Source: Microbacterium sp. p3-SID336
GTDB lineage: Bacteria > Actinomycetota > Actinomycetes > Actinomycetales > Microbacteriaceae
DNA length: 25,000 nucleotides
Direction of reading: 5' to 3'
Assembly (NCBI RefSeq): GCF_025143365.1
Contig: NZ_JALXPE010000057.1
Location: 1 to 25,000 of the forward strand
In this document: piece by piece, positions 1 to 7,572 of the stretch
How positions within the stretch are numbered: the first letter of the stretch is position 1
Layout of the letters: every line of letters begins with the position of its first letter
The notes under the pieces: generated by a model
What the model was told of the DNA's origin: nothing
What the model saw: the letters and a program-made list of their open reading frames with translations, nothing else
Database searches by the model: none
Program-made: the position numbers and the translations under genes

Positions 1-4
1 CCTA

Positions 5-54
5 CCCACCTCGAACGCCACCCCACCTCGAGCGCAATCCCCCACCTCGAGCGC
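5..54. repeat. short tandem repeat array with CTCGA cores
   Basis: Three near-identical 14-base units, CCCACCTCGA(A/G)CGC, begin at 5, 22 and 41, so the spacing is 17 to 19 bases. The last two are identical and contain a CTCGAG palindrome; the first differs by one base. A weaker, diverged unit may follow at about 57-70. The array lies outside any supported gene and may continue beyond the left edge of the window. It looks like an intergenic repeat; its role is unknown. Confidence 0.6.
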
Positions 55-164
55 TACCCCACCCGGACGCCATCCACGGTCCCGCCGTACGAGTCGCCCG
101 CCCCGCGCGTCCGTGCACGACGCGCCCGCCGTCGGTGGAGCGCCGGGCGCGGCACCGAACGGGG

Positions 165-650
165 TCAGAGCCGGTGCTGCGCGGCCGCGTGCCCGGCGAC
201 TCCGGCGATCGCGAACACCACGGCGGCGATGCGCTCGCCATCCCAGCGCGTCCCGGCCGACCAGAGCACGTCGGTCCCGATCACATCCACCCCGATGTCG
301 TCGAGGTCGGGTTCGTCGTCCCGCGCGATGCCGTCAGCGAGCCACGCCGCTGCGAGGCGCATGTCACGCGGTTCGACGCCGCCGCCCAGATGCACCGCGG
401 GGCAGCCGAGTACGTCCGCGACGGAGACTCCGCGGCGGCGGAGCCCCGCGAGCGCGCCCGACAGAGCGCCGGCGGCGAGAGCGAGGCCGTATCCGGCGGC
501 GATCAGGAAGTCCCAGGACGCTGTGGGAGCGAGGTCTTCCAGGCCGAACGTCGTGCCGGGTCCGTCGGTCACCGCCGCCTCCAGTGCCCTGTGGGCGTCG
601 CGATAGACCGCGGCGGCGGAGAGATCGGGCGTGGGCACAGCGGTCCTCAT
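165..650 (-). CDS. hypothetical protein, 161 aa
   Basis: I do not recognise this protein. It has 161 residues and is Ala- and Gly-rich. A helical N-terminus is followed by a hydrophobic stretch at about residues 48-68 that could be a buried helix or one membrane segment. An acidic patch (DDEPDLDDIG) lies near residue 115, and a second hydrophobic stretch (AAVVFAIAGVAGHAAA) is at the C-terminus. There is no signal peptide. It starts with ATG at 650; the ribosome binding site is weak. Third codon positions are mostly G/C, and the opposite-strand frames here look like shadows. It lies alone, downstream of the minus-strand tRNA pair, and probably has its own promoter in 651-796. Confidence 0.7.
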   Translation of the reverse strand: MRTAVPTPDLSAAAVYRDAHRALEAAVTDGPGTTFGLEDLAPTASWDFLIAAGYGLALAAGALSGALAGLRRRGVSVADVLGCPAVHLGGGVEPRDMRLAAAWLADGIARDDEPDLDDIGVDVIGTDVLWSAGTRWDGERIAAVVFAIAGVAGHAAAQHRL

Positions 651-796
651 TCCGGGAGCCCGCCGTTCCTGTGTTCGCGCGACGCGCGCCGAACGCGTCC
701 ACTCTAACCCCGTCGCCGCCCTGTGTCAGCGAGGACTGCGGACGCGGTCAGGCGTGCGTGTTGCCCCGGGCCCTCTCGCAATCGCCTGAAGACGAC

Positions 797-823
797 AAAA
801 CCCCCGGACGGATCCGGGGGTTT
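797..823 (-). terminator. intrinsic terminator after tRNA-Met
   Basis: A perfect 8-bp stem (801-808 with 813-820, CCCCCGGA/TCCGGGGG) and a 4-base loop are flanked by AAAA on one side and TTT on the other. On the minus strand it lies eight bases beyond the 3' end of tRNA-Met and ends in a T run, as expected for a Rho-independent terminator of the tRNA transcript. Confidence 0.8.
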
Positions 824-830
824 CATGCTG

Positions 831-904
831 TAGCAGGAGCGGGGCTTGAACCCGCGACCTCACGATTATGAGTCGTGCGCTCTCACCAACTGAGCTACCC
901 TGCC
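831..904 (-). tRNA. tRNA-Met (CAT)
   Basis: The minus strand folds as a complete cloverleaf. The 7-bp acceptor stem begins GGCAGGG and pairs with TCCTGCT, with one G-U at each end. The D arm is GCTC...GAGC, the anticodon stem is CACGA/TCGTG with loop CTCATAA, and the T arm is GCGGG-TTCAAGC-CCCGC. The anticodon is CAT. The plain elongator-like acceptor start with a closed first pair suggests elongator methionine, although CAT could also be a tRNA-Ile2 precursor. CCA is not encoded. Confidence 0.93.
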
Positions 905-936
905 GCACGGCATCCGCATCGCAGATGCGAACTCCG

Positions 937-1008
937 AGCCCCGAGTCAGGATTGAACTGACGACCCCTTCCTTACCATGGAAGTGCTCTGCCACTGAGCT
1001 ATCGGGGC
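937..1008 (-). tRNA. tRNA-Thr (GGT)
   Basis: The minus strand gives a 72-base cloverleaf. The acceptor stem is GCCCCGA/TCGGGGC, the D arm is GCTC...GAGC, the anticodon stem is CTTCC/GGAAG with loop ATGGTAA (anticodon GGT), and the T arm contains the GTTCAATC loop. The discriminator base is T and CCA is not encoded. It lies 32 bases upstream of tRNA-Met on the same strand, so the two are probably one transcript ending at the terminator at 797-823. Confidence 0.93.
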
Positions 1009-1012
1009 GTGC

Positions 1013-1028
1013 TGCCCCTCGCGGGGCA
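1013..1028 (-). terminator. short hairpin after the M23 peptidase gene
   Basis: A 6-bp stem (TGCCCC 1013-1018 with GGGGCA 1023-1028) has a TCGC loop. It lies between the stop of the M23 peptidase gene and the start of tRNA-Thr. There is no T run, so it is at best a weak terminator. Confidence 0.4.
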
Positions 1029-1076
1029 ACCACACGAGAATACCATCACTGTGGCGTCCTCATGAAATCAAGCCGG

Positions 1077-2336
1077 TCAGTACGACATGCGACCGGCGTT
1101 CGCCTTGAGCCACGGCATCGGGTCGATGGTCGAACCGTTGACGATGAGCTCGAAGTGCAGGTGTGCGCCGTAGGAGCGCCCGGTGTTGCCGGTCTTGCCG
1201 ACCACCGTGCCGACCGTGACCTTGTCGCCGGTCTTGACCTGCAGAGAGCCGTACTGCATGTGCGAGTAGTGGCTCGTGATGGTCTGGCCGTCGATGACGT
1301 GGTCGATATAGACCGTGACACCGAAGGCGCCGCCCTGCTCCGTGGCGATGCGGACCACACCGTCGGCGATGGCCTGGATCGGTGCGCCGTTGCCCGGGAC
1401 GAAGTCGATGCCCTCGTGCAGACGGCCGCTGCGCATGCCGTAGCCGTACGACATGCCGACGCCCACGAGGAACGGCCACTGGATCGCAGCATCAGGGTCG
1501 TTGGTGAAGATGTCGCCCGAGTAGTTGATGCCCTGTTCGGCAGCGACCTGCACGAGCGACACGGCGCTGAAGTCGTCGGTCCGGGTGAGCTGCTCGTTCT
1601 GCACGCCCGACGGCGCCACGAACGCCTGGATCTCATCCTTCGCCGAGCCGGCCGCATCCGCAGCGGCGGCGGTGACCAGGGAGGTCGAGGCGCCGGCGTT
1701 GCCGCGGGCGGCGGCCACCGCCTCGGCCGGAAGCGTCATGGAGACGGCGAGCAGGCCCGCGAGACCCATGACGCCCACGGTGGCGCCGACGGTCACGAAC
1801 TTGCGGACGTTGCGCACCCGACGCGGTGCGACGTGGGCGGCCTCGGCTTCCTCCGTCGATGCGGACGTTGCCGCGGCGGAGGCCGTCGACGACCCGGCGG
1901 TCGAGGTGGCCGGAGCGGTGGTCGGCACGGGGCCGGTGCGACGGAAGGCACGAGACGCCCGCTCGAACGCGTCGCCGGCGGCGTCGGCCTCGGCGACGAA
2001 GGGCTCCGACGCCGGCGGGATCTCGTCCGCAGCGACGGCCTCCTCAGACGCGTCCACCTCGGGGTCGACGGTGCGGACGGTCGGCACGTCGGCGATGACG
2101 GGCGGAGCGGCAGCGATGAACGGTTCGGCCGGAGCCTGGGGCACCGGAGGCACGTCGGCCTGGCGCTGGCGGGCGGCGCGGCGCGAGAGGGGCATGACGG
2201 CGGCCAGGGCGATCACGGTCTCCGCGTCAGCGAGGGGTGCCGTCGTCCCGGTCGCCGGGGCCTCGGAGGCCGCAGTGCGGATTCGGCTGGACCGGCGAGT
2301 GGGCACAGGGGCAGCCTGGGAGTTCTCGAAGGGCAA
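1077..2336 (-). CDS. M23 family metallopeptidase, membrane-anchored or secreted
   Basis: This is a probable peptidoglycan endopeptidase of the M23 (LytM/lysostaphin) family, 419 residues. Residues 1 to about 175 are Ala-, Pro- and acid-rich and look disordered and cytoplasmic. One hydrophobic segment at about 180-205 is a transmembrane anchor or internal signal. The M23 domain fills about 290-410. The zinc-ligand motifs are intact: H307 and D311 in HEGID, and H392-x-H394 in HLHFE. The family cuts peptide cross-links in the wall, but non-catalytic adaptors also exist; the complete ligands favour activity here. Translation starts at TTG (2336), and no better ATG is present in frame. A good promoter and an MtrA-like box lie directly upstream, which suits a cell-wall hydrolase. 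Confidence 0.92.
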   Translation of the reverse strand: MPFENSQAAPVPTRRSSRIRTAASEAPATGTTAPLADAETVIALAAVMPLSRRAARQRQADVPPVPQAPAEPFIAAAPPVIADVPTVRTVDPEVDASEEAVAADEIPPASEPFVAEADAAGDAFERASRAFRRTGPVPTTAPATSTAGSSTASAAATSASTEEAEAAHVAPRRVRNVRKFVTVGATVGVMGLAGLLAVSMTLPAEAVAAARGNAGASTSLVTAAAADAAGSAKDEIQAFVAPSGVQNEQLTRTDDFSAVSLVQVAAEQGINYSGDIFTNDPDAAIQWPFLVGVGMSYGYGMRSGRLHEGIDFVPGNGAPIQAIADGVVRIATEQGGAFGVTVYIDHVIDGQTITSHYSHMQYGSLQVKTGDKVTVGTVVGKTGNTGRSYGAHLHFELIVNGSTIDPMPWLKANAGRMSY

Positions 2337-2374
2337 AGCTAATCTCTCGGGTCGTTCGTGATGCTCGGGGGCGC

Positions 2375-2403
2375 AGTACAGCTCTCACCTTCGGGTGGTG
2401 AAA
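2375..2403 (-). promoter_or_regulatory. candidate promoter of the M23 peptidase gene
   Basis: On the minus strand a TTTCAC hexamer (2398-2403) and a TGTACT hexamer (2375-2380) are separated by 17 bases. They resemble -35 and -10 elements and would give a leader of about 30 bases before the TTG start at 2336. The small inverted repeat CACC-TTCG-GGTG falls in the spacer. The match is moderate. Confidence 0.4.
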
Positions 2404-2419
2404 GTAACGATCGGGTAAA
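2404..2419. promoter_or_regulatory. candidate MtrA-type direct repeat
   Basis: GTAAC at 2404-2408 and GTAAA at 2415-2419 form a direct repeat with an 11-base period, immediately upstream of the proposed -35 element. The actinobacterial response regulator MtrA binds direct repeats of GTAAC-like half-sites and controls cell-wall hydrolase genes, including M23 and NlpC/P60 peptidases. The sequence and position fit; the binding is inferred. Confidence 0.4.
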
Positions 2420-2451
2420 CCCTACCCCGATCACCCTGGGAATGCCATGTA

Positions 2452-3248
2452 TCAGTCCGGGTTTTTCTCGACCAGGATCTTGACGAGCCGGGCGTGCACC
2501 TGGACGCCGCCCGCGATCAGGAGCGGTCGCGCCGCCTCCGCATCCGTGCGAGTGACCGCGCCCCCGGCCTCGGTCACGAGCAGCGAGCCCGCCGCGATGT
2601 CCCAGGGCTGGAGGCCGCGCTCGAAGTAGCCGTCGAGCCGCCCCGCTGCGACATAGGCGAGGTCGAGCGCCGCCGACCCCATCCGCCGCAGGTCTCGGGC
2701 GATCGGCATCACGCGGCGCACCGTGGCGAGGTCGCCGTCATGCGTCGCGGGGTCGTAGCCGAACCCGGTCGCGAGCAGAGCACCCGCCGCGGTGACCTCG
2801 GTGACCGCGAGCCGCGTGCCGTCGAGCCAGGCGCCGTGACCCCGCGCCGCCCGGAAGGTCTCGCCGACGGCCGGCGCGTGCACGGCTGCCGCGAGCGCCT
2901 CCCACGTGCGGGGATCGGGCTCACCGCGCACGGCAGCGATGCTCACGTTGTACGCCGGGATGCCATAGGCGTAGTTCACGGTCCCGTCGATGGGATCCAC
3001 GACCCAGGTGATGCCGCTGTCTCCCGCCTCCGCCCCCGACTCCTCGCCGAGGAATCCGTCCGAAGGACGCGCAGTACGCAGTCGTTCGCGGATGAGCGCC
3101 TCGACCTCCCGGTCGGCCTCGGTCACGATGTCCGCCAGCGTGCTCTTGGTCGCCGCGAGCCGCACGCCCTGCTGCCGTCGCGTGCGCGCCAGCTCGCCGG
3201 CCTCTCGTGCGATGTCGACGGCCAGCTCGCCGAGCTCGACTTCGAGCG

Positions 3249-3252
<4 letters not shown>
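2452..3252 (-). CDS. inositol monophosphatase family protein
   Basis: This is a 266-residue member of the Mg2+-dependent, Li+-sensitive phosphatase superfamily (inositol monophosphatase, histidinol phosphatase HisN, and PAP phosphatase relatives). The metal-binding motifs are intact: GEES at 69-72, DPIDGT at 86-91, and WDIAAG at 217-222 with D218. Length and motif spacing are normal for the family. The substrate cannot be told from sequence; inositol-1-phosphate and histidinol phosphate are both possible. The start is GTG at 3252, which overlaps the stop of the upstream membrane-protein gene by four bases (GTGA), so translation is probably coupled. The frame stays open far upstream inside that gene, but that part is low-complexity shadow. 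Confidence 0.92.
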
Positions 3253-4406
<1,154 letters not shown>

Positions 4407-4522
4407 GGCGATCCTCTCTTCGAGCGGCGATGGACTCATCCTCCCACGCAGCCCGGCGGCCGCCACGGGAACGGGCGACATCCGCGAAGGTCGATCCGCG
4501 CCGCCCGCCTGGGGAGGAGGAG

Positions 4523-5323
4523 TCAGGCGGTCTTCCGTGCGGATGCGGCGGCGAAGGCAGCCACGCGCGCCTGCGCGTCCGGCGTCTCCAGCGCCGCCCC
4601 GATCGACCGCGCCTCCTCGCTCAGCTGCTCGACGAACGTGCGCTCGGGCTGCGTCCGGACCAGGCGCTTGGCCTGGCCGTAGGCATCGGCGGCCCCGGCC
4701 AGCCAGAAGCGGGCGATCTCCTCGGCGCGCGCCCGCACGAGCTCCGCCTCGGCCGCGGCGTCCTCACCCTCGACGACCTCCGCGACCAGGCCCCAGTCCA
4801 GGGCCTCGGCAGCCGTGAGCAGGCGGTCCTGCAGCACCAGCTGCAGGGCGCGGCGCTGGCCGACGGCGCGAGCCAGCTGCGCGGACACGGAGAGGTCAGG
4901 AGTGAGGCCGATGTTGGCGTACAGACTGCCGAGCTTGGAGCGCGAGCCGACCACGGCGAAATCGGTCGCGAGCAGGATGCCCAGACCACCGCCGGCCGTC
5001 GTGCCGTGGGCTGCTGCCACCACTGGGACGCTCGACTCGGTGAGCGACCGGATACCGGCGTTGATGACCTCCGCGAGCGCGGTGATCTCCGCACCGGAGG
5101 CCCCCATCGTCGTCGCCATGTCGATCACGTCGCCGCCCGCGCAGAACGCCGGCCCCGCGGCATCCAGAAGGATCGCCTTCACGTCGCTGCGCGAGGTCGC
5201 CTCCGCTGTCGCATCCTTCCAGGCGTGCGCCAGGTCGGCGTTGAAGGCGTTCAGGCGCGCGGGACGGTTCAGCGTCAGCCGGGCCATCCCCTCGTCGACG
5301 GCGAACAGGATGGCATCACTCAT
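4523..5323 (-). CDS. enoyl-CoA hydratase/isomerase family protein (crotonase)
   Basis: A 266-residue crotonase-fold protein acting on acyl-CoA thioesters. The oxyanion-hole segments are clear: FCAGGD at 60-65 and GTTAGGGLG at 107-115. The two catalytic glutamates of classical enoyl-CoA hydratase are absent: the GGGCE position is G115, and the QPE position is Y135. An aspartate in TPD (D143) follows, as in PaaG-type isomerases, where the corresponding loop carries an acid. Isomerase or other crotonase chemistry is therefore more likely than plain hydration. The start at ATG 5323 has GAAGGAG seven bases upstream. A longer in-frame extension to 5566 has no comparable site and would overlap the next gene. 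Confidence 0.9.
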   Translation of the reverse strand: MSDAILFAVDEGMARLTLNRPARLNAFNADLAHAWKDATAEATSRSDVKAILLDAAGPAFCAGGDVIDMATTMGASGAEITALAEVINAGIRSLTESSVPVVAAAHGTTAGGGLGILLATDFAVVGSRSKLGSLYANIGLTPDLSVSAQLARAVGQRRALQLVLQDRLLTAAEALDWGLVAEVVEGEDAAAEAELVRARAEEIARFWLAGAADAYGQAKRLVRTQPERTFVEQLSEEARSIGAALETPDAQARVAAFAAASARKTA

Positions 5324-5369
5324 GGCGTCTCCTTCGAGCACAGGGCGTGAGACTCCAGAATAGTCACGG

Positions 5370-5861
5370 TCAGCTCTGCTCCCAGACGCGCGCGACGAAG
5401 CCCTCCATACGCCGTCGCGTGCCATCGAGGCGGAAGTCGACCTGGCCCGCGGCCCTGACCTCGTTCGGCGCGAGGGGATGAGCGAGCCGGACGTTCTCGT
5501 GGCAGGAGAGGTCGGCGCACATGTACGTGCCGAAAGAGTCGCCGCGCTCCCCCGCCGCTCCCGCACGACGTGCCGAGAACAGCGCGACCTGGTTGCCCGG
5601 CTGCATCGTGTGGCAGATGTTGCACATGCCCGAACGCCCGCGGCCCGGCTCCGATGCGCGCAGCACCACGCCGACGATCCGGCCCTCGTGCGGAATCAGC
5701 ACGTAGCCGCGCTTCCCGGCGCTCGGGTCGCGCCACGCGAAGAAGTCGAGGTAGTCCCAGTCCACGATCAGGAAGTCGTGCGGCATCTCCATGACCCGCA
5801 GCTCGTCGGCGTCCGCGTTGACGAACGAGGCGCGGACGTCGGCTTCGGTGAGAGCTCGCAT
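5370..5861 (-). CDS. FBP-domain (FusB-like) zinc-finger protein
   Basis: A 163-residue protein resembling the EF-G-binding, FusB/FBP treble-clef family. Four cysteines are placed as C80-x2-C83 and C115-x4-C120, with H84 beside the first pair, as expected for the zinc site that contacts elongation factor G in FusB-type proteins. The N-terminal 70 residues carry the WDYLDFFAWRDP and GYVLIPHEG segments seen in actinobacterial members. FusB proteins rescue EF-G from fusidic acid, but most actinobacterial homologues have no shown role in resistance, so only a ribosome- or EF-G-associated role is inferred. The start is ATG at 5861. It lies 46 bases upstream of the crotonase gene on the same strand. 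Confidence 0.85.
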   Translation of the reverse strand: MRALTEADVRASFVNADADELRVMEMPHDFLIVDWDYLDFFAWRDPSAGKRGYVLIPHEGRIVGVVLRASEPGRGRSGMCNICHTMQPGNQVALFSARRAGAAGERGDSFGTYMCADLSCHENVRLAHPLAPNEVRAAGQVDFRLDGTRRRMEGFVARVWEQS

Positions 5862-5928
5862 CGCTCCAGTCTAGGAAACGCCCCCGCCGAGGGCGCCGCC
5901 TGCCGCTCCCCAAGAGCAGGATGGGCCC

Positions 5929-6327
5929 ATGACACTCGGCGACTACCCGGTGCGGGCCTCCATCGGCGTGACGGACATCGCACGATCCGCTTCCTTCTAC
6001 GAGGACGTCCTGCGGCTCGTACCCGCGAGCATCGGGCCGAGCGCCGCCATCGACGGGGGTGCCCGCTTCTACGCGTGCGGGCAGGGGACCATGCTGAACG
6101 TCTTCGAGACCCCCACCGCGGGCACCACGCGCTCGACGGTCGCCACCTGGTATGTCGACGACCTCGATGCGCTCGTCGAAGAGTTGACGGTGGCGGGCGC
6201 CGAATTCGTCCGCTACGAGGGTTTCGATCAGGACGAGCGCGGGATCGGCCCGCGTGCGGGCGGTGGTCGCATCGCCTGGGTGGAGGATCCCGACGGAAAC
6301 ACCCTCGCGTTCGAGACCGACGACTAG
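5929..6327 (+). CDS. VOC family protein (glyoxalase/dioxygenase superfamily)
   Basis: A 132-residue protein with the vicinal oxygen chelate fold. The first strand-helix pair is ASIGVTDIARSASFYEDVL, the middle has WYVDDLDALVEEL, and the end has the typical WVEDPDGNTLAFE segment with a C-terminal glutamate that often binds metal. The usual first histidine ligand is not present in the N-terminal strand, so it may be a metal-free or binding-only member. The start is ATG at 5929. It is divergent from the FBP-domain gene across 67 bases and is followed by a hairpin. It is the last ordinary chromosomal gene before the lower-GC region. Confidence 0.88.
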   Translation: MTLGDYPVRASIGVTDIARSASFYEDVLRLVPASIGPSAAIDGGARFYACGQGTMLNVFETPTAGTTRSTVATWYVDDLDALVEELTVAGAEFVRYEGFDQDERGIGPRAGGGRIAWVEDPDGNTLAFETDD

Positions 6328-6373
6328 GACCGCCTCAGCCGACGTGCGGCAGGTCTGGTGCAGGGACGACGAA

Positions 6374-6399
6374 GCCCCGATGGATGACTCCACCGGGGC
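6374..6399 (+). terminator. hairpin after the VOC gene
   Basis: A 6-bp inverted repeat, GCCCCG (6374-6379) with CGGGGC (6394-6399), has a 14-base loop and is followed by ATTCTCT. It lies 46 bases after the VOC stop and may be a weak terminator. Confidence 0.4.
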
Positions 6400-6745
6400 A
6401 TTCTCTCCGCGTCTCTCTGCGGAAGTGGTGGTGGGTTGTTCGCGTATCTCTGCGATGCCTTGAGCCTTCAGGGGTCACGCACCTCATGTACGCGGGCGAA
6501 TCCTCTGTCGCGAGCGCGCTATTCCTCTCGACTGAACGATGCTCCCAGAAAATCCGGCCCTGATCTGGAGTATTAGCGAAGCGTCAATGAGAGGATGAGT
6601 GACGCACCCTGGCTCATCGTTGCTCTCGTCATCTTTGGGCCCCATGGACGCTATTCAGGAGCGCATACCAGCGGGAGCCATGGCCCTGACGCGCGTGTCT
6701 CGTCTACACAAAGATGTAGGTACACCAATCGGACTGTGGTCGAGC
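6400..6745. other. non-coding stretch at the left edge of the accessory region
   Basis: I see no gene here with both a start signal and coding-like composition. The base composition drops in GC compared with the left side. A plus-strand frame of 67 residues from 6599 contains the peptide ALTRVSR twice using different codons, but it has no ribosome binding site and overlaps the 3' end of the next gene, so it is not called. No tRNA fragment or recombinase site is recognisable. Confidence 0.4.
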
Positions 6746-7273
6746 TCAGTCGTGCCTCTGGCTCTCGAACCAATTGCGTTGACGAGGGTTTCGCGCCCAT
6801 AGAGTCTCGGGGGCCTCGCCGAACACCATTCCGATGTCGTTCGCGGTCGGCGGCTCTTCACGGGATGTCGCTCGAACAGCCGACCGAATCGGCAGCACAG
6901 CCTCAGGTGTTGCACGCCATGTTTTCCACAGGCGATGGCGACCGTTGACCAGCTCCCCGGGGTCACCTGCGACTCGCTCTGCGAGTGAGAACCATTCGAG
7001 GATGACATCTAGGTCGGCACGCGAGTCGGGGAGTTCGAACGAGATCTCGGCTTCTTCCCCGGTCGCTGCGAGAAGCTTCCGGCTGACATCCGTCATCACA
7101 GAACCGATGAGATCCCAGTTCGCTTCGCTCGCGTAGCTCCGCGCGTGGTCGTCAGCGACGTCGGGATCCTGCGTCACGAATCCGTCGGCTGCGGTTGCGT
7201 ACCAGAACTCGTCGGGGTGGGATACATCGAGGTTTAGGACGTCGCGCATAGAAGACAGTATGTCGGCATTCAC
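6746..7273 (-). CDS. hypothetical protein, 175 aa
   Basis: I do not recognise this protein. It is acidic, soluble and mixed alpha/beta by composition, with the segments DEFWYATAADGF near residue 20 and EISFELPDSRADLDVILEWFSLAERV near 78-103. It has no signal peptide or membrane helix. The ATG at 7273 would overlap the divergent gene at 7260 by 14 bases. The next ATG at 7249 (residue 9, MRDVLNL) avoids this and is equally possible; neither has a strong ribosome binding site. GC is lower than in the genes to the left. It is the first gene of the accessory region. Confidence 0.65.
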   Translation of the reverse strand: MNADILSSMRDVLNLDVSHPDEFWYATAADGFVTQDPDVADDHARSYASEANWDLIGSVMTDVSRKLLAATGEEAEISFELPDSRADLDVILEWFSLAERVAGDPGELVNGRHRLWKTWRATPEAVLPIRSAVRATSREEPPTANDIGMVFGEAPETLWARNPRQRNWFESQRHD

Positions 7274-7508
7274 ACATCAGTCTGGCGTCACCGAGCGGAT
7301 GTTGGCCATGACGGAGAAATCGCTTCGCGCCTCGCTGATGGAATCACGCCTCAGTCCTGACAGGATGGCAACCATTGCGCTGCCCTCAACCTCAATCGAC
7401 GGTCTGCTTGGGATGCTCGGAGACCCGAGCGATTCCGAGTTCTGGTATCGGCGTCGCCAGTTCATCATGTTCTTCGCGATGACGCGCGAGGCCCAAGAGC
7501 AGGTATGA
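7260..7508 (+). CDS. small hypothetical protein, 82 aa
   Basis: An 82-residue frame with coding-like codon choice and a tail of the form SEFWYRRRQFIMFFAMTREAQE. I do not recognise it. It is the only plus-strand gene between 6400 and 10500. It diverges from the 175-residue gene with a 14-base overlap of start regions; internal ATG codons at residues 14 and 17 are alternative starts without overlap. The ribosome binding site is weak (AGAAGA). It could be a remnant of a longer gene. Confidence 0.45.
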   Translation: MSAFTHQSGVTERMLAMTEKSLRASLMESRLSPDRMATIALPSTSIDGLLGMLGDPSDSEFWYRRRQFIMFFAMTREAQEQV

Positions 7509-7572
7509 GTACGGGCGGCTCGCTCCTGCGGACAACTACTCAGCATCGAGCTCGAGATGCCACGTGCGTCAC

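Noticed and set aside
113..871. Long plus-strand open frame of about 250 codons, Arg- and Pro-rich
   Set aside because: It is antisense to the 161-residue gene, runs into tRNA-Met and its terminator, and has the Arg-rich composition typical of shadow frames in high-GC DNA.
2337..2451. c-di-AMP (ydaO-type) riboswitch before the M23 peptidase gene
   Set aside because: Such riboswitches precede some actinobacterial wall hydrolases, but the leader here would be only about 30 bases and the conserved core is not recognisable.
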